This document shows positions 29,868 to 40,060 of a DNA stretch of 64,000 nt, in pieces. The DNA comes from Mesostigma viride (taxonomy: Eukaryota > Streptophyta > Mesostigmatophyceae > Mesostigmatales > Mesostigmataceae). The stretch's first letter is position 1; each line of letters opens with the position of its first letter. The translations under genes and the position numbers were made by a program. The notes beneath the pieces were generated by a model. It ran no database searches and was not told where the DNA came from. It saw only the letters and a program-made list of their open reading frames with translations. The stretch spans positions 971,653-1,035,652 of the forward strand of contig RPFO01000156.1 in the NCBI GenBank assembly GCA_009746045.1, read 5' to 3'.

Positions 29868-30785
29868 ATGGTGCAGGAGGAACAACGGCAGCAGGATTTC
29901 CGGTTTCGGCAGTCTGCTGGGGGTTCGATTTCTCCTGAATTACGCCGTGTCGTTCGGGATCTATCTTTGTTGCTTGCAGATCGTCCGCCTGTAAATCGCA
30001 GCTTCGTGCAATTCGTCGACGACCAGGTCGAAGATTGGGAGCGAATTCTGCGACACGTACAAACCATCGTCATTCCGGAGCACCGGAGCATCGACGACCT
30101 TGAGCAGGAGCTTCACGGGTTGGTCGGCATCCAGACGGTGATTACTGCAGTAGCAGAGCGAGTGCGGACGGAGTTGGCAGCAAGGCGAGGCGAGGTTGCG
30201 GAGGCAGCTGGCGCAGGGCGACACGAGTTTGTGCCGACAGTAGCGGGCGCGGGAGTACCACGTGCTTTCGCAGGCGGCATCGGCGACGAGGGTGTTGCAG
30301 CGGGCCAGTTAGGCGTGAACGACGCGGAGCGGAGCATCACAGGCGGCTTGCAGAGGTCGGGGCGACAGCGGAAGCCATCGCCGGAGGACAGCGCGCGACA
30401 AGAGTCGGCAGGTTTCCAGAGCGAGTAAGAGTTCCTTTTCAGGAGCTGCCCCCGCCCCTTCGCGTTCGTGTGACGCGTTGGGAGGAGTTTGCACCTCTTG
30501 GTACGAGAGTGACCTTGAGGTAGGAGCAGGGGGTGTCGCTGGGCTAGGCGACGAGGCACTTGGCGACCACGAGGTGCCAACGTACAATCCGCGAGGTGCC
30601 AACGACGGGTTGTCACCTGTCTACTTTACCAACGGTGACGATTCAGTCATCGCGGGCCGACAGCGGGTCGACGACGGCGCAGCAGGTAGCAGGGTACCAG
30701 AGCTGATTGTGGTGAGCGACAGCGACGACGACAGCGACAAGGAGAACCAGGACGCGCCTGGGGCCAGCCGTGGTGGTCTTGCCTG
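29868..30785 (+). pseudogene. Copia-1 leader ORF (extra ORF before gag), frameshifted
   Basis: ATG at 29868 gives MVQEEQRQQDFRFRQS..., collinear with the intact copy at 38216-39136. One base is missing near 30303 relative to copia-2 (GGGCCAG against GGGTCCAG), so the frame stops at 30428. The second half (RVTRWEEFA-like, ending SDSDDDSDKENQ) remains in another frame up to 30785. Confidence 0.7.
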
Positions 30786-30888
30786 AGTGGTAACACTTGG
30801 CACTTTCCTTTCTTGTTCAGTAGCTTATATTGCTTTAATTGCTGCTTGGCCACTTGGCTGGCTGTAGCAGATCTGAACAGAGGCCATC

Positions 30889-31708
30889 ATGGAGGATGGA
30901 GCTATCAACCAACAAGCGGGCTTTATGGGCTTCGCGGCGCGGCGCTGGGCTGGATGGACGAGATGGACGCGATGGACGCGGTGGACGCGATGGACGCGGG
31001 GACGGCCAGGCGCTGGGAGACCAGGCTGAGGTGCCAGATAATCAGAGCCAAGGATCGCAGGGCGGGCAGCACGCGCCAGCCGCAGATCAAGCGGCGCCTA
31101 AGCGACCAACCGTTGCTGAGGGGTACGCGGTGCTAGGCCAGTTTCAGTCCATCAAGGACAATTGGCAGCCCCGGGATGCTGAGAGGATGTTAGAGGACAT
31201 GAACTTGTACACGGAGATATACAACGGTGACAAGCTTCGCATCCTGGCGTCTAGTGCCTACATACGGCAGTCGGCGAGGCGGCTGTTCAAGTTTGTTCGG
31301 GAGCGACACGCGGCGGGGGACACCTGGACGGCGTTTATGACGCGACTCAGGTCGTTCCTGAGTGACAAGAGGACCATAGATGGGTCCCACCTGAAGCAAG
31401 AATACCTGGACTACAAGCCCATCAAGGGGCAGCTAGTGGTCCACGCCTTTGAAGACTTCGTCAAGCTGAGGGAGGACGCCATGGCCAAGGGCTTCTTCGT
31501 CGCAGATCGGATGGCCATGGGCGACTTTCTCAAGTCGCTGCAACTGGATCCGGTCACCATGGATAATGTGACCATCCACATGCGACAGGTCCATGGCTGG
31601 GCAGCCATGACGGATCAGTTGTATGAGTGTTTCAGCGGCAAGTACGTGGGGGTAAGCGCCCTCGTCAGAATGATGAGGAGGCCACTGAACCCACGGTTAA
31701 GTCCATGA
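30889..31708 (+). pseudogene. Copia-1 gag (capsid part), start frameshifted
   Basis: The ATG at 30889 corresponds to 39239 in copia-2, but two bases are missing at about 30934 (TTCGCGG against TTCGGACGG). The protein is then read in the frame of copia-2. It has a Gly/Asp/Arg repeat near the start and a helical capsid-like body: VLGQFQSIKDNW, MLEDMNLYTEIY, QSARRLFKFVRE and FVADRMAMGDFLKSL. It ends at 31708. The zinc knuckle lies in the -1 frame that follows. Confidence 0.75.
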
Positions 31709-34700
31709 GGGGATCGGGCCACGGGGGCCCAGCGTCCTCGAGAGGGCCTGAGACCTCTTCAAGGGGTCGAGGAAGGTCCAGGAGGGGGCGTGACAGAAGG
31801 GCTGGACGGGGGACCCCGCCGAAGTCGGGACATCCACAGTCCCAGTTTGACTTCAAGAGGGTGGGTGGTCCTCCCAAGGCTGGGCCCAGCAGTGGGACCT
31901 CACGGGACATCAGTCAGGTGGAATGTTATTTCTGCCAGGGGAAGGGTCACTTCAGGAATGAGTGTCCCTCGTACCTGAGGCAGGAAGGTCAGAGCAAGCC
32001 AGCTCAGGGTGGCAGCAAGGACAAGGCTGGTCCATCCCAGGACAAGGGCAAGGGCAAGGCTGCTGATCATTGATATGAGCCTGCACACATCCCTGAACCC
32101 TGGAGGGTGCCCCCAGGGGTGTGTAATGAAGCTGCTAGTGACAGCAGTGAGGGGCAGCCCCATGCTCTAGTGAAAGAGCCTATTGGACACGATGGGGCAA
32201 GCTTGGTTACCACAGAGAGTATGCCAGCTGTAGCTGCAGTGGTTACTCGCCAACGTGCCCGCCATGGCGGTGCTGAGCCTGAGGTAGGACCTGGTGATGT
32301 GGACCCAGGTGGATCTCAGAAGCATTCTGACCGTGCAGGACTGGCACAGGATGGTCAGGATGAGGATAGGGCTGGAGACAGTCTGACAGGCACGACCCTG
32401 GTGCCTCCTGTACATAAGGGATCTGTACATACCTTGAGTGCTAATAATGACAATAAAAGGTTTTCTCTCTTGTATGACATTGCCTCAAGGTTGCATACCA
32501 TGTTTGGCCATGCAGCTCAGTCTTTGCAAGTTGCTAGACGGCTGGGAGGAAGTGAGTTGTACTCCATCTGCCAACAGGTTGCTCAAGCTTGCAAGTGCAG
32601 GCTAGTTGCTAGAAAGCCCAAGCAGTCTCATGCCAGGACTCCTATTTTGCAGCCAGGCCATGTGCAGGTAGATATTCAGAGAATCAGGGGTTTGAAGCTG
32701 CTGGTGGCAGTGGACAGATATACCAAGTACAAGACCCTAGAGATCCTGCCTGACATGGAGAAGCCTACATTGATTGCTGCTCTGAAGTTGACAAGGAGCA
32801 GGTACCCTGGGTTGGAGTTGTTGCAGTGTGACATTCAGTTTGAGTGCTGTGAGAACCTGCCAGAGTTTCCAGAGTTGCTGATTACACCCAGGGAGAGCCA
32901 CGGCCAGCAAGGGGTGGTGGAGAGAGCCATCCAAGAGATCAAGACTGTGCTGCTGGTGGAGAGGATTCCAAGGACGTCATCTGCCATTGTGACATCTGCA
33001 TGGCTACGTTCTGTGGAGGACAGGCTGAACCTGAGGACTCCCATGTTCTTTGGTGACATTGCCATCAATCCTCTTATGCTGCATACCAGGATGCTGCCAG
33101 CTGATGCTGAGCAGGCATGGAAGGAGAAGCTAGAGGCCAAGTTCCTCAAGCTGAGGCAGAAAGACAAGGGCTGGAGTGTCCTAGAACCTAACGTTGGACA
33201 ACAGGTTGTTGTGTGGAAGGAACCAAGCTTTCCAGGGAAACGTGGCAGCTGGCATGATGGGGTGGTGACCCGAGTAGAAGCCGCTGGCCATAAGTGCTGG
33301 GTGGCCATTGATGGCTCCCAAGCAGTGCACCGTCTGTCCTGGTCAAAGATCCGTCCCCGGGGAGGTAATCAAGGAGACCTCTTCCAGGTGCCCGCTGGTG
33401 TACAAGGCGGGGGTGACGTGGAGCTTCCTGATCAGGGTGCTACAGCTGTATCGAGCCCTCAGGGTGACCCTGGCCCGGCCCCTGGGGTACCTTCACATAC
33501 GGTGGTTGGGCAAGCAGGCGGACAGGCTGCACCTCCGGAACGGCCCGACACCAGGCCTAGGGGTGTGCGTCTATCAGATATTGTACAGGCTTTGCAAAGA
33601 GCCAAGAAGGAGCCTAAGGTGTCCAAGCTTGTCCAGTTGGATGAACCTGAGGTAGCTGCCATGGAGATAGATACCAATGCACAGGTTTCTGTCATGGGAC
33701 CTCAGCATACAGGAGAACTGCTGGTCGGAGAACCAAGTTGCCCCTGGGTGTCTGATTTCAGTGGTAGGACGCATCTAAGGGTGTTGGGAGAGGTTACTGC
33801 CCCTGTCATGGGTGTGGATGTGACCTTCCTTGTCCTAGAGGACTATGATGGCCCTGTGATTTTGGGTCAGAATTTTCTGGGCAATCCTGGGATTTCTATC
33901 AGAGCTACAGCTCTGAGAAGAGATGGCTGGGGGATGATTCCCCTAGAAAATTTCAGGACAACATTTCCAGTCAGGTGCAGGGCCAAGCCGGTCAAGGGTG
34001 TAAAATGGGATGAAGGGGAGGTGCCCCCAGCGGCCAGTTTGGTTATTCCAGCTGTGTTGCACCCCAGCAGTATTGGCATAACTCACAGGAGCCTTGCTGC
34101 ACACTCTCCTTTGACATATGACCAGCTGGTCCAAGAGATGAGCTCGCCTACTTTGTTTGAGGCTTGGAAGCTCGCCTTCTCCAAGGCATTGGAGGAGTGG
34201 TTGCAGTTTGAGTGTGCTGCACCAACAGACAGACGTCCCCCAGCATCAAGGAAGCTTGCTTTGAGATTTGTGCTGAAGAGGAAGGTTGTGGATGAGGTAT
34301 CAGTGCCCCATGTCAGGCCTGTCCTGAATGAGTATCACGGCACGGGGAGTCTGCCAGGAGAGGAGCTATACACGCCAGGGATGCTACACGACACATGGAG
34401 AATTTTGCTATGTCTCTACGTGGGGTTGCTGAACAGGGGAGCAGCTATGTCATCAGTGCTGCTGGACTTCAAGAGGGCATTTTTAAAATCTGATCCAGAA
34501 GTGGCCAGGAGGGTGTGGAAGCAGGATGAGCCTTACTGTGTTGAGGTGCCTGCCATCTGGAAGCTGGAGCTGCATCAACAATTCCTGGTTATTCTGAAGG
34601 GCCTGGAAGGACTCAGGTCGAGCCCAATCATCTGGAGACTCACGCTGCAGGAAGCTCTGATCAGTGAGTGTGGCTTGAGAGTGTCTTCAGTTGATCCCTG

Positions 34701-35664
34701 TTTGCTGCTGGCCCAATGGGAGGGTCTGCCAGTGTATGCTAGTTTGCATGGAGATGATCTGCATTTGCTAGCCCCCACGACCTGGCTGAAGAAGTTTATT
34801 CCTGTCATCAGTGGCAAGTTTTCACTGGGCAAGGAGCTGTGGCAGGAGCCCAACAAGCCTGTAGTGTTCTGTGGAATGCAGGCTACCCTGTTCAGGAGGG
34901 ACGGGGAGTGGAGTATCAGGCTTCAGGCTGGAGGAGATTATAAACAGACCATTGTGAAGGCCTTGCCAGAGAAGATCACCCAGGCTGCAGGACCTGAGTT
35001 GAGAGGCATGTGGGCCTGGTTTGCCAGCATCTGTGGTCCGTCTTTGATGGTCCATAGCAGAATGCCTGATGAGGTGCTTGAGGATGAGAAGCCTCGAGTC
35101 ATAGCCCGGTTGGTGGAGAGTACCCCTGATCTGATTTTGTCTGGGATTGACTTTACCCAGCCTATCACCTTGGAGATCTTTGTTGACAGTTCCATGGATG
35201 CTCGCCAGGTTACCAAGGTCAGGGGGAGATCTGCTGCTCTGTTTGCTTTTTATCAGAGCAGGGCAAGTTTGTTCAGCTGGTACAGCAGACTGCAGAAGAG
35301 GGTCTGTATCAGTTCAGATGTGGCAGAATGCAGGGCCATATGCGAGGGGATCCAGTCCAGCCTGTACATAAAGGAGTTAATGCTGGAGCTGGCTTCAGTT
35401 ACCCCTTGGACCTTGCAGATGGAGACGTTGTTGCTAACAGACAGCATGGGTATGGTCCAGTTTGTTCACAAGCAGCTGGCCAGGAGCCGGGACCTGGATT
35501 ATTTGTTGCTGAAGGAGTTGGCCAGTTTGGTTGACTTGAAGCATATCCCTGGCGAGGAGAACCCTGCTGATGCATTGACAAAGCTGCCACACAAGGCCCC
35601 AGCCCAGTACAATGTACTGAGGAAGCTCATGAATGCTGACTGTCAAGTCGGTCTATCTGTCTAA
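31627..35664 (+). CDS. Copia-1 nucleocapsid-pol frame: zinc knuckle, UGA, integrase, protease-like, RT, RNase H
   Basis: One frame with a single UGA at 32071-32073. Before it: a basic linker and CYFCQGKGHFRNEC. After it (residues from 32107): HHCC zinc domain (HTMFGH ... CKC, about 128-160). Integrase core: Asp 189 (QVDIQR), Asp 242 (LQCDIQF), Glu 272 (GVVERAI). SH3-like GSWHDGVVTRVE. A retropepsin-like segment with DTN at 522 and ILGQNFL at about 585. RT: LLDFKRAF (Asp 787) and LHGDDLHL (883/884). RNase H: IFVDSSMD (1027), AECRAICEG, TDSMGMVQF and HIPGEENPADALTKL. Ordinary Copia elements place protease before integrase. The whole pol is intact. Translation from gag needs a -1 shift at about 31640-31700 and UGA readthrough. 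Confidence 0.9.
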
Positions 35665-36411
35665 AAGCTGAGAGCTGGGTGCTTAAGTCTCTGGATATCA
35701 GGCTGGGAGCTTGATTGTACATAATCCTGAGCACACCTTGAGGGGTGAGACATGTCTCTGGTGTGGGAATGTCTGACATTGTCTCTGATGGAGAGATGTC
35801 TATCTGGGGTTTTCATCTCAGTCTGAGGTTTCCCCAGATCTGTGGTTTGTGGGCGGGGTTCGATTCCCTGGTGCCGTCTTAAGGCGGAGTTTCACGGACT
35901 GGCTGACCCATCCACCATGCTGGTGAGGTGGCGACAGGTCCCCTGATTTTCCACGGTTGGAACGAGTAGGGAGCTTGTGTTTTGCATGTGCTTCGCGTAG
36001 ATGTTGTGTCTGGTTCGATAAGGGGCAGCAGACCGGCGCCGACTCCCGTCTGGGGGTCAGCAATGTTTTCTGATGAGCTGTTGTGGGTGATCTGTGGGGT
36101 TTCGCCTAAGGTCCTGAAGGTTGTACATACTTCTCAAGTTCTTAACTGAACACCTATGGGCTGCCACAGTTGGCCAACCTCTTGTACATGGGTAACACAA
36201 CGAGCCTCCCGTGAAGGGATAGGGACTCATTGTAATTTGTTTGTGCTCCTGAGCCAGTATGGGTGCTATGTACATATAATAAGGAATCCAAGCTGACTGT
36301 CATGCCCAGCGGGTTGTGACTTGTAGTCTGGGGAGGATATCCAGTACCCATTGTGTGTGTTTGTATGTAGACTTGTGTGAGCTGCTACAGCTCAAGAAAA
36401 GAAAGGATTGG
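35665..36411 (+). other. Copia-1 3' untranslated region and purine tract
   Basis: About 750 bp without a credible gene, ending in the purine-rich AAGAAAAGAAAGGATTGG directly before the LTR, the expected plus-strand primer site. Near-identical to 45138-45885. Confidence 0.75.
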
Positions 36412-37108
36412 AGTTAACGCCAAGCGCATTGGCGTGATCCTGATTCGGCATATCTCTGCGATTCCAGCGGCACCGGAACGAGTTCATTCCGACAAGTATC
36501 AAGAAAGTTATGGCGTTCCGACTTCCCGGTCGCGCGCGAGCGCGAGCCGGCTGTTCTTCTAAGTCGGACGTGAATATTTGCCGACGACATATGGGGTCGA
36601 CAGTAATTCCTGGGCTGACAGGAATTAGGTGCTGTACCTACGACGGTATTGGATTAATACGTCGTACGCAGGAAATAGGAACCTTAACCTGTGGTCTGTT
36701 GGTACCGCAGGCTTAGTCCTGGACTTCTAGGTGCAGATGCAATAATCACTGTGGTGACTGTACTCTGTGGTCACTGTGCCTGTATGGCAGACCTACTGTA
36801 TAGGAGCTGGGCGCTGTACAGGTAGTGAATACTGTACCGGGGTGTTATTACTGAGCAGGCCTCCTAGGCTGCTCAGGACTAGCAAGCACAGTGCACAAGT
36901 ATATAAACAATAGGCCAGTGCCAAATGGGCATCTCTTGCGAGCCCGCCTCACGTGTTGTGCCTTGACTTGGCAAACGCGTGTACAAGCCTCAAGTGTGTG
37001 AGCGCTGTAACATTATCCAATTTAACAAAGCTCCGTTTCCAACCATATTCACACATTGCTGCATTGCAACCATATCCTTCACATTGCGTGTGCGAAGAAC
37101 GTTTAACT
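36412..37108 (+). repeat. Middle LTR shared by copia-1 and copia-2
   Basis: 697 bp; 3' LTR of copia-1 and 5' LTR of copia-2 at once. AGTTAACGCC ... GTTTAACT. TATATAAA at 36900-36907. No target duplication flanks it, so the tandem arose by recombination and not by two insertions. Confidence 0.92.
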
Positions 37109-37205
37109 CAAATTACAACCAGTCTCAGCGGAACGGCCAGGAGGGTCGTTGCCGGTTGCGGTGTGCAGCTTTGACGACGAGAGGAGCTCGTCCGGTGGTG
37201 AATGC

Positions 37206-38113
37206 ATGGTGCAGGAGGAACAACGGCAGCAGGATTTCCGGTTTCGGCAGTCTGCTGGGGGTTCGATTTCTCCTGAATTACGCCGTGTCGTTCGGGATCT
37301 ATCTTTGTTGCTTGCAGATCGTCCGCCTGTAAATCGCAGCTTCGTGCAATTCGTCGACGACCAGGTCGAAGACTGGGAGCGAATTCTGCGACACGTACAA
37401 ACCATCGTCATTCCGGAGCACCGGAGCATCGGCGACCTTGAGCAGGAGCTTCACGGGTTGGTCGGCATCCAGACGGTGATTACTGCAGTAGCAGAGCGAG
37501 TGCGGACGGAGTTGGCAGCAAGGCGAGGCGAGGTTGCGGAGGCAGCTGGCGCAGGGCGACACGAGTTTGTGCCGACAGTAGCGGGCGCGGGAGTACCACG
37601 TGCTTTCGCAGGCGGCATCGGCGACGAGGGTGTTGCAGCGGGTCCAGTTAGGCGTGAACGACGCGGAGCGGAGCATCACAGGCGGCTTGCAGAGGTCGGG
37701 GCGACAGCGGAAGCCATCGCCGGAGGACCGCGCGCAACAAGAGTCGGCAGGTTTCCAGAGCGAGTAAGAGTTCCTTTTCAGGAACTGCCCCCGCCCCTTC
37801 GCGTTCGTGTGACGCGTTGGGAGGAGTTTGCACCTCTTAGGTACGAGAGTGACCTTGAGGCAGGAGCAGGGGGTGTCGCTAGGCTAGGCGACGAGGCACT
37901 CGGCGACCACGAGGTGCCAACGTACAATCCGCGAGGTGCCAACGACGGGTTGTCACCTGTCTACTTTACCAACGGTGACGATTCAGTCATCGCGGGCCGA
38001 CAGCGGGTCGACGACGGCGCAGCAGGTAGCAGGGTACCAGAGCTGATTGTGGTGAGCGACAGCGATGACGACAGCGACAAGGAGAACCAGGACGCGCCTG
38101 GGGCCAGCCGTGG
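37206..38113 (+). CDS. Copia-2 leader ORF, first (duplicated) copy
   Basis: ATG at 37206 (MVQEEQRQQDF...). It is open through the whole leader to DSDKENQDAPGASRG at about 38113. There, a second copy of the 5' leader DNA starts in place of the stop region, so the frame runs on into the duplicate's untranslated part. Same protein as 38216-39136. Confidence 0.65.
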
Positions 38114-38215
38114 TATTTATTTCAAATTACAACCAGTCTCAGCGCAACGGCCAGGAGGGTCGTTGCCGGTTGCGGTGTGCAGCTTTGACGACGAGAGGAG
38201 CTCGTCCGGTGGTGA

Positions 38216-39136
38216 ATGGTGCAGGAGGAACAACGGCAGCAGGATTTCCGGTTTCGGCAGTCTGCTGGGGGTTCGATTTCTCCTGAATTACGCCGTGTCG
38301 TTCGGGATCTATCTTTGTTGCTTGCAGATCGTCCGCCTGTAAATCGCAGCTTCGTGCAATTCGTCGACGACCAGGTCGAAGACTGGGAGCGAATTCTGCG
38401 ACACGTACAAACCATCGTCATTCCGGAGCACCGGAGCATCGGCGACCTTGAGCAGGAGCTTCACGGGTTGGTCGGCATCCAGACGGTGATTACTGCAGTA
38501 GCAGAGCGAGTGCGGACGGAGTTGGCAGCAAGGCGAGGCGAGGTTGCGGAGGCAGCTGGCGCAGGGCGACACGAGTTTGTGCCGACAGTAGCGGGCGCGG
38601 GAGTACCACGTGCTTTCGCAGGCGGCATCGGCGACGAGGGTGTTGCAGCGGGTCCAGTTAGGCGTGAACGACGCGGAGCGGAGCATCACAGGCGGCTTGC
38701 AGAGGTCGGGGCGACAGCGGAAGCCATCGCCGGAGGACCGCGCGCAACAAGAGTCGGCAGGTTTCCAGAGCGAGTAAGAGTTCCTTTTCAGGAACTGCCC
38801 CCGCCCCTTCGCGTTCGTGTGACGCGTTGGGAGGAGTTTGCACCTCTTAGGTACGAGAGTGACCTTGAGGTAGGAGCAGGGGGTGTCGCTGGGCTAGGCG
38901 ACGAGGCACTCGGCGACCACGAGGTGCCAACGTACAATCCGCGAGGTGCCAACGACGGGTTGTCACCTGTCTACTTTACCAACGGTGACGATTCAGTCAT
39001 CGCGGGCCGACAGCGGGTCGACGACGGCGCAGCAGGTAGCAGGGTACCAGAGCTGATTGTGGTGAGCGACAGCGACGACGACAGCGACAAGGAGAACCAG
39101 GACGCGCCTGGGGCCAGCCGTGGTGGTCTTGCCTGA
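38216..39136 (+). CDS. Copia-2 leader ORF, intact (306 residues)
   Basis: The best copy of the extra ORF found between LTR and gag in this family. Predicted helical N-terminal half (LRRVVRDLSLLLADRPPVNR, VDDQVEDWERILRHVQTIVI, ELHGLVGIQTVITAVAERVR), an Arg/Ala-rich middle, and an acidic C-terminus with SDSDDDSDKENQ. No zinc finger, protease or envelope-like membrane segment is visible. Gag starts 102 bases after its stop. Copia-3 has a counterpart of similar layout. Function unknown. Confidence 0.7.
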   Translation: MVQEEQRQQDFRFRQSAGGSISPELRRVVRDLSLLLADRPPVNRSFVQFVDDQVEDWERILRHVQTIVIPEHRSIGDLEQELHGLVGIQTVITAVAERVRTELAARRGEVAEAAGAGRHEFVPTVAGAGVPRAFAGGIGDEGVAAGPVRRERRGAEHHRRLAEVGATAEAIAGGPRATRVGRFPERVRVPFQELPPPLRVRVTRWEEFAPLRYESDLEVGAGGVAGLGDEALGDHEVPTYNPRGANDGLSPVYFTNGDDSVIAGRQRVDDGAAGSRVPELIVVSDSDDDSDKENQDAPGASRGGLA

Positions 39137-39238
39137 GTGGTAACACTTGGCACTTTCCTTTCTTGTTCAGTAGCTTATATTGCTTTAATTGCTGCTTGGC
39201 CACTTGGCTGGCTGTAGCAGATCTGAACAGAGGCCATC

Positions 39239-40060
39239 ATGGAGGATGGAGCTATCAACCAACAAGCGGGCTTTATGGGCTTCGGACGGCGCGGCGCTGG
39301 GCTGGATGGACGAGATGGACGCGATGGACGCGGTGGACGCGATGGACGCGGGGACGGCCAGGCGCTGGGAGACCAGGCTGAGGTGCCAGATAATCAGAGC
39401 CAAGGATCTCAGGGCGGGCAGCACGCGCCAGCCGCAGATCAAGCGGCGCCTAAGCGACCAACCGTTGCTGAGGGGTACGCGGTGCTAGGCCAGTTTCAGT
39501 CCATCAAGGACAATTGGCAGCCCCGGGATGCTGAAAGGATGTTAGAGGACATGAACTTGTACACGGAGATATACAACGGTGACAAGCTTCGCATCCTGGC
39601 GTCTAGTGCCTACATACGGCAGTCGGCGAGGCGGCTGTTCAAGTTTGTTCGGGAGCGACACGCGGCGGGGGACACCTGGGCGGCGTTTATGACGCGACTC
39701 AGGGTGTTCCTGAGTGACAAGAGGACCATAGATGGGTCCCACCTGAAGCAAGAATACCTGGACTACAAGCCCATCAAGGGACAACTAGTGGTCCACGCCT
39801 TTGAAGACTTCGTCAAGCTGAGGGAGGACGCCATGGCCAAGGGCTTCTTCGTCGCAGATCGGATGGCCATGGGCGACTTTCTCAAGTCGCTGCAACTGGA
39901 TCCGGTCACCATGGATAATGTGACCATCCACATGCGACAGGTCCATGGCTGGGCAGCCATGACGGATCAGTTGTATGAGTGTTTCAGCGGCAAGTACGTG
40001 GGGGTAAGCGCCCTCGTCAGAATGATGAGGAGGCCACTGAACCCACGGTTAAGTCCATGA
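39239..40060 (+). CDS. Copia-2 gag (capsid part)
   Basis: ATG at 39239 (MEDGAINQQAGFMGF...), 273 residues: Gly-Arg-Asp repeat, Gln/Ala-rich linker, then the helical capsid body. It ends in the same place as in copia-1, and the zinc-knuckle part follows in the -1 frame (39979-40425). Both members of the pair share that frame change, so it predates the duplication. Confidence 0.82.
   Translation: MEDGAINQQAGFMGFGRRGAGLDGRDGRDGRGGRDGRGDGQALGDQAEVPDNQSQGSQGGQHAPAADQAAPKRPTVAEGYAVLGQFQSIKDNWQPRDAERMLEDMNLYTEIYNGDKLRILASSAYIRQSARRLFKFVRERHAAGDTWAAFMTRLRVFLSDKRTIDGSHLKQEYLDYKPIKGQLVVHAFEDFVKLREDAMAKGFFVADRMAMGDFLKSLQLDPVTMDNVTIHMRQVHGWAAMTDQLYECFSGKYVGVSALVRMMRRPLNPRLSP

Larger units (their letters stand above)
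29081..37108 (+). mobile_element. Copia-1: left member of a tandem Copia pair
   Basis: LTRs 29081-29774 and 36412-37108 (the latter shared with copia-2). The interior has a leader ORF (frameshifted), gag (2-bp deletion near its start), a nucleocapsid-pol frame with one UGA, a 3' UTR of about 750 bp and a purine tract AAGAAAAGAAAGGATTGG. The 5-bp duplication AAACT is found only at the outer ends of the pair (29076-29080, 46582-46586). Pol itself is a full open frame, so this copy is recent. Confidence 0.92.

Noticed and set aside
31646..31680. 17-base mini-intron (GTAAGC...CAG) to explain the gag frame step in copia-1/2
   Set aside because: The length happens to fit the frame, but introns this short are known only from exceptional genomes. 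A -1 shift or old mutation explains the data equally well.
35818..36351. Small minus-strand frames in the Copia 3' UTR, present twice
   Set aside because: Duplicated with the element and opposite to its transcription. No domain.
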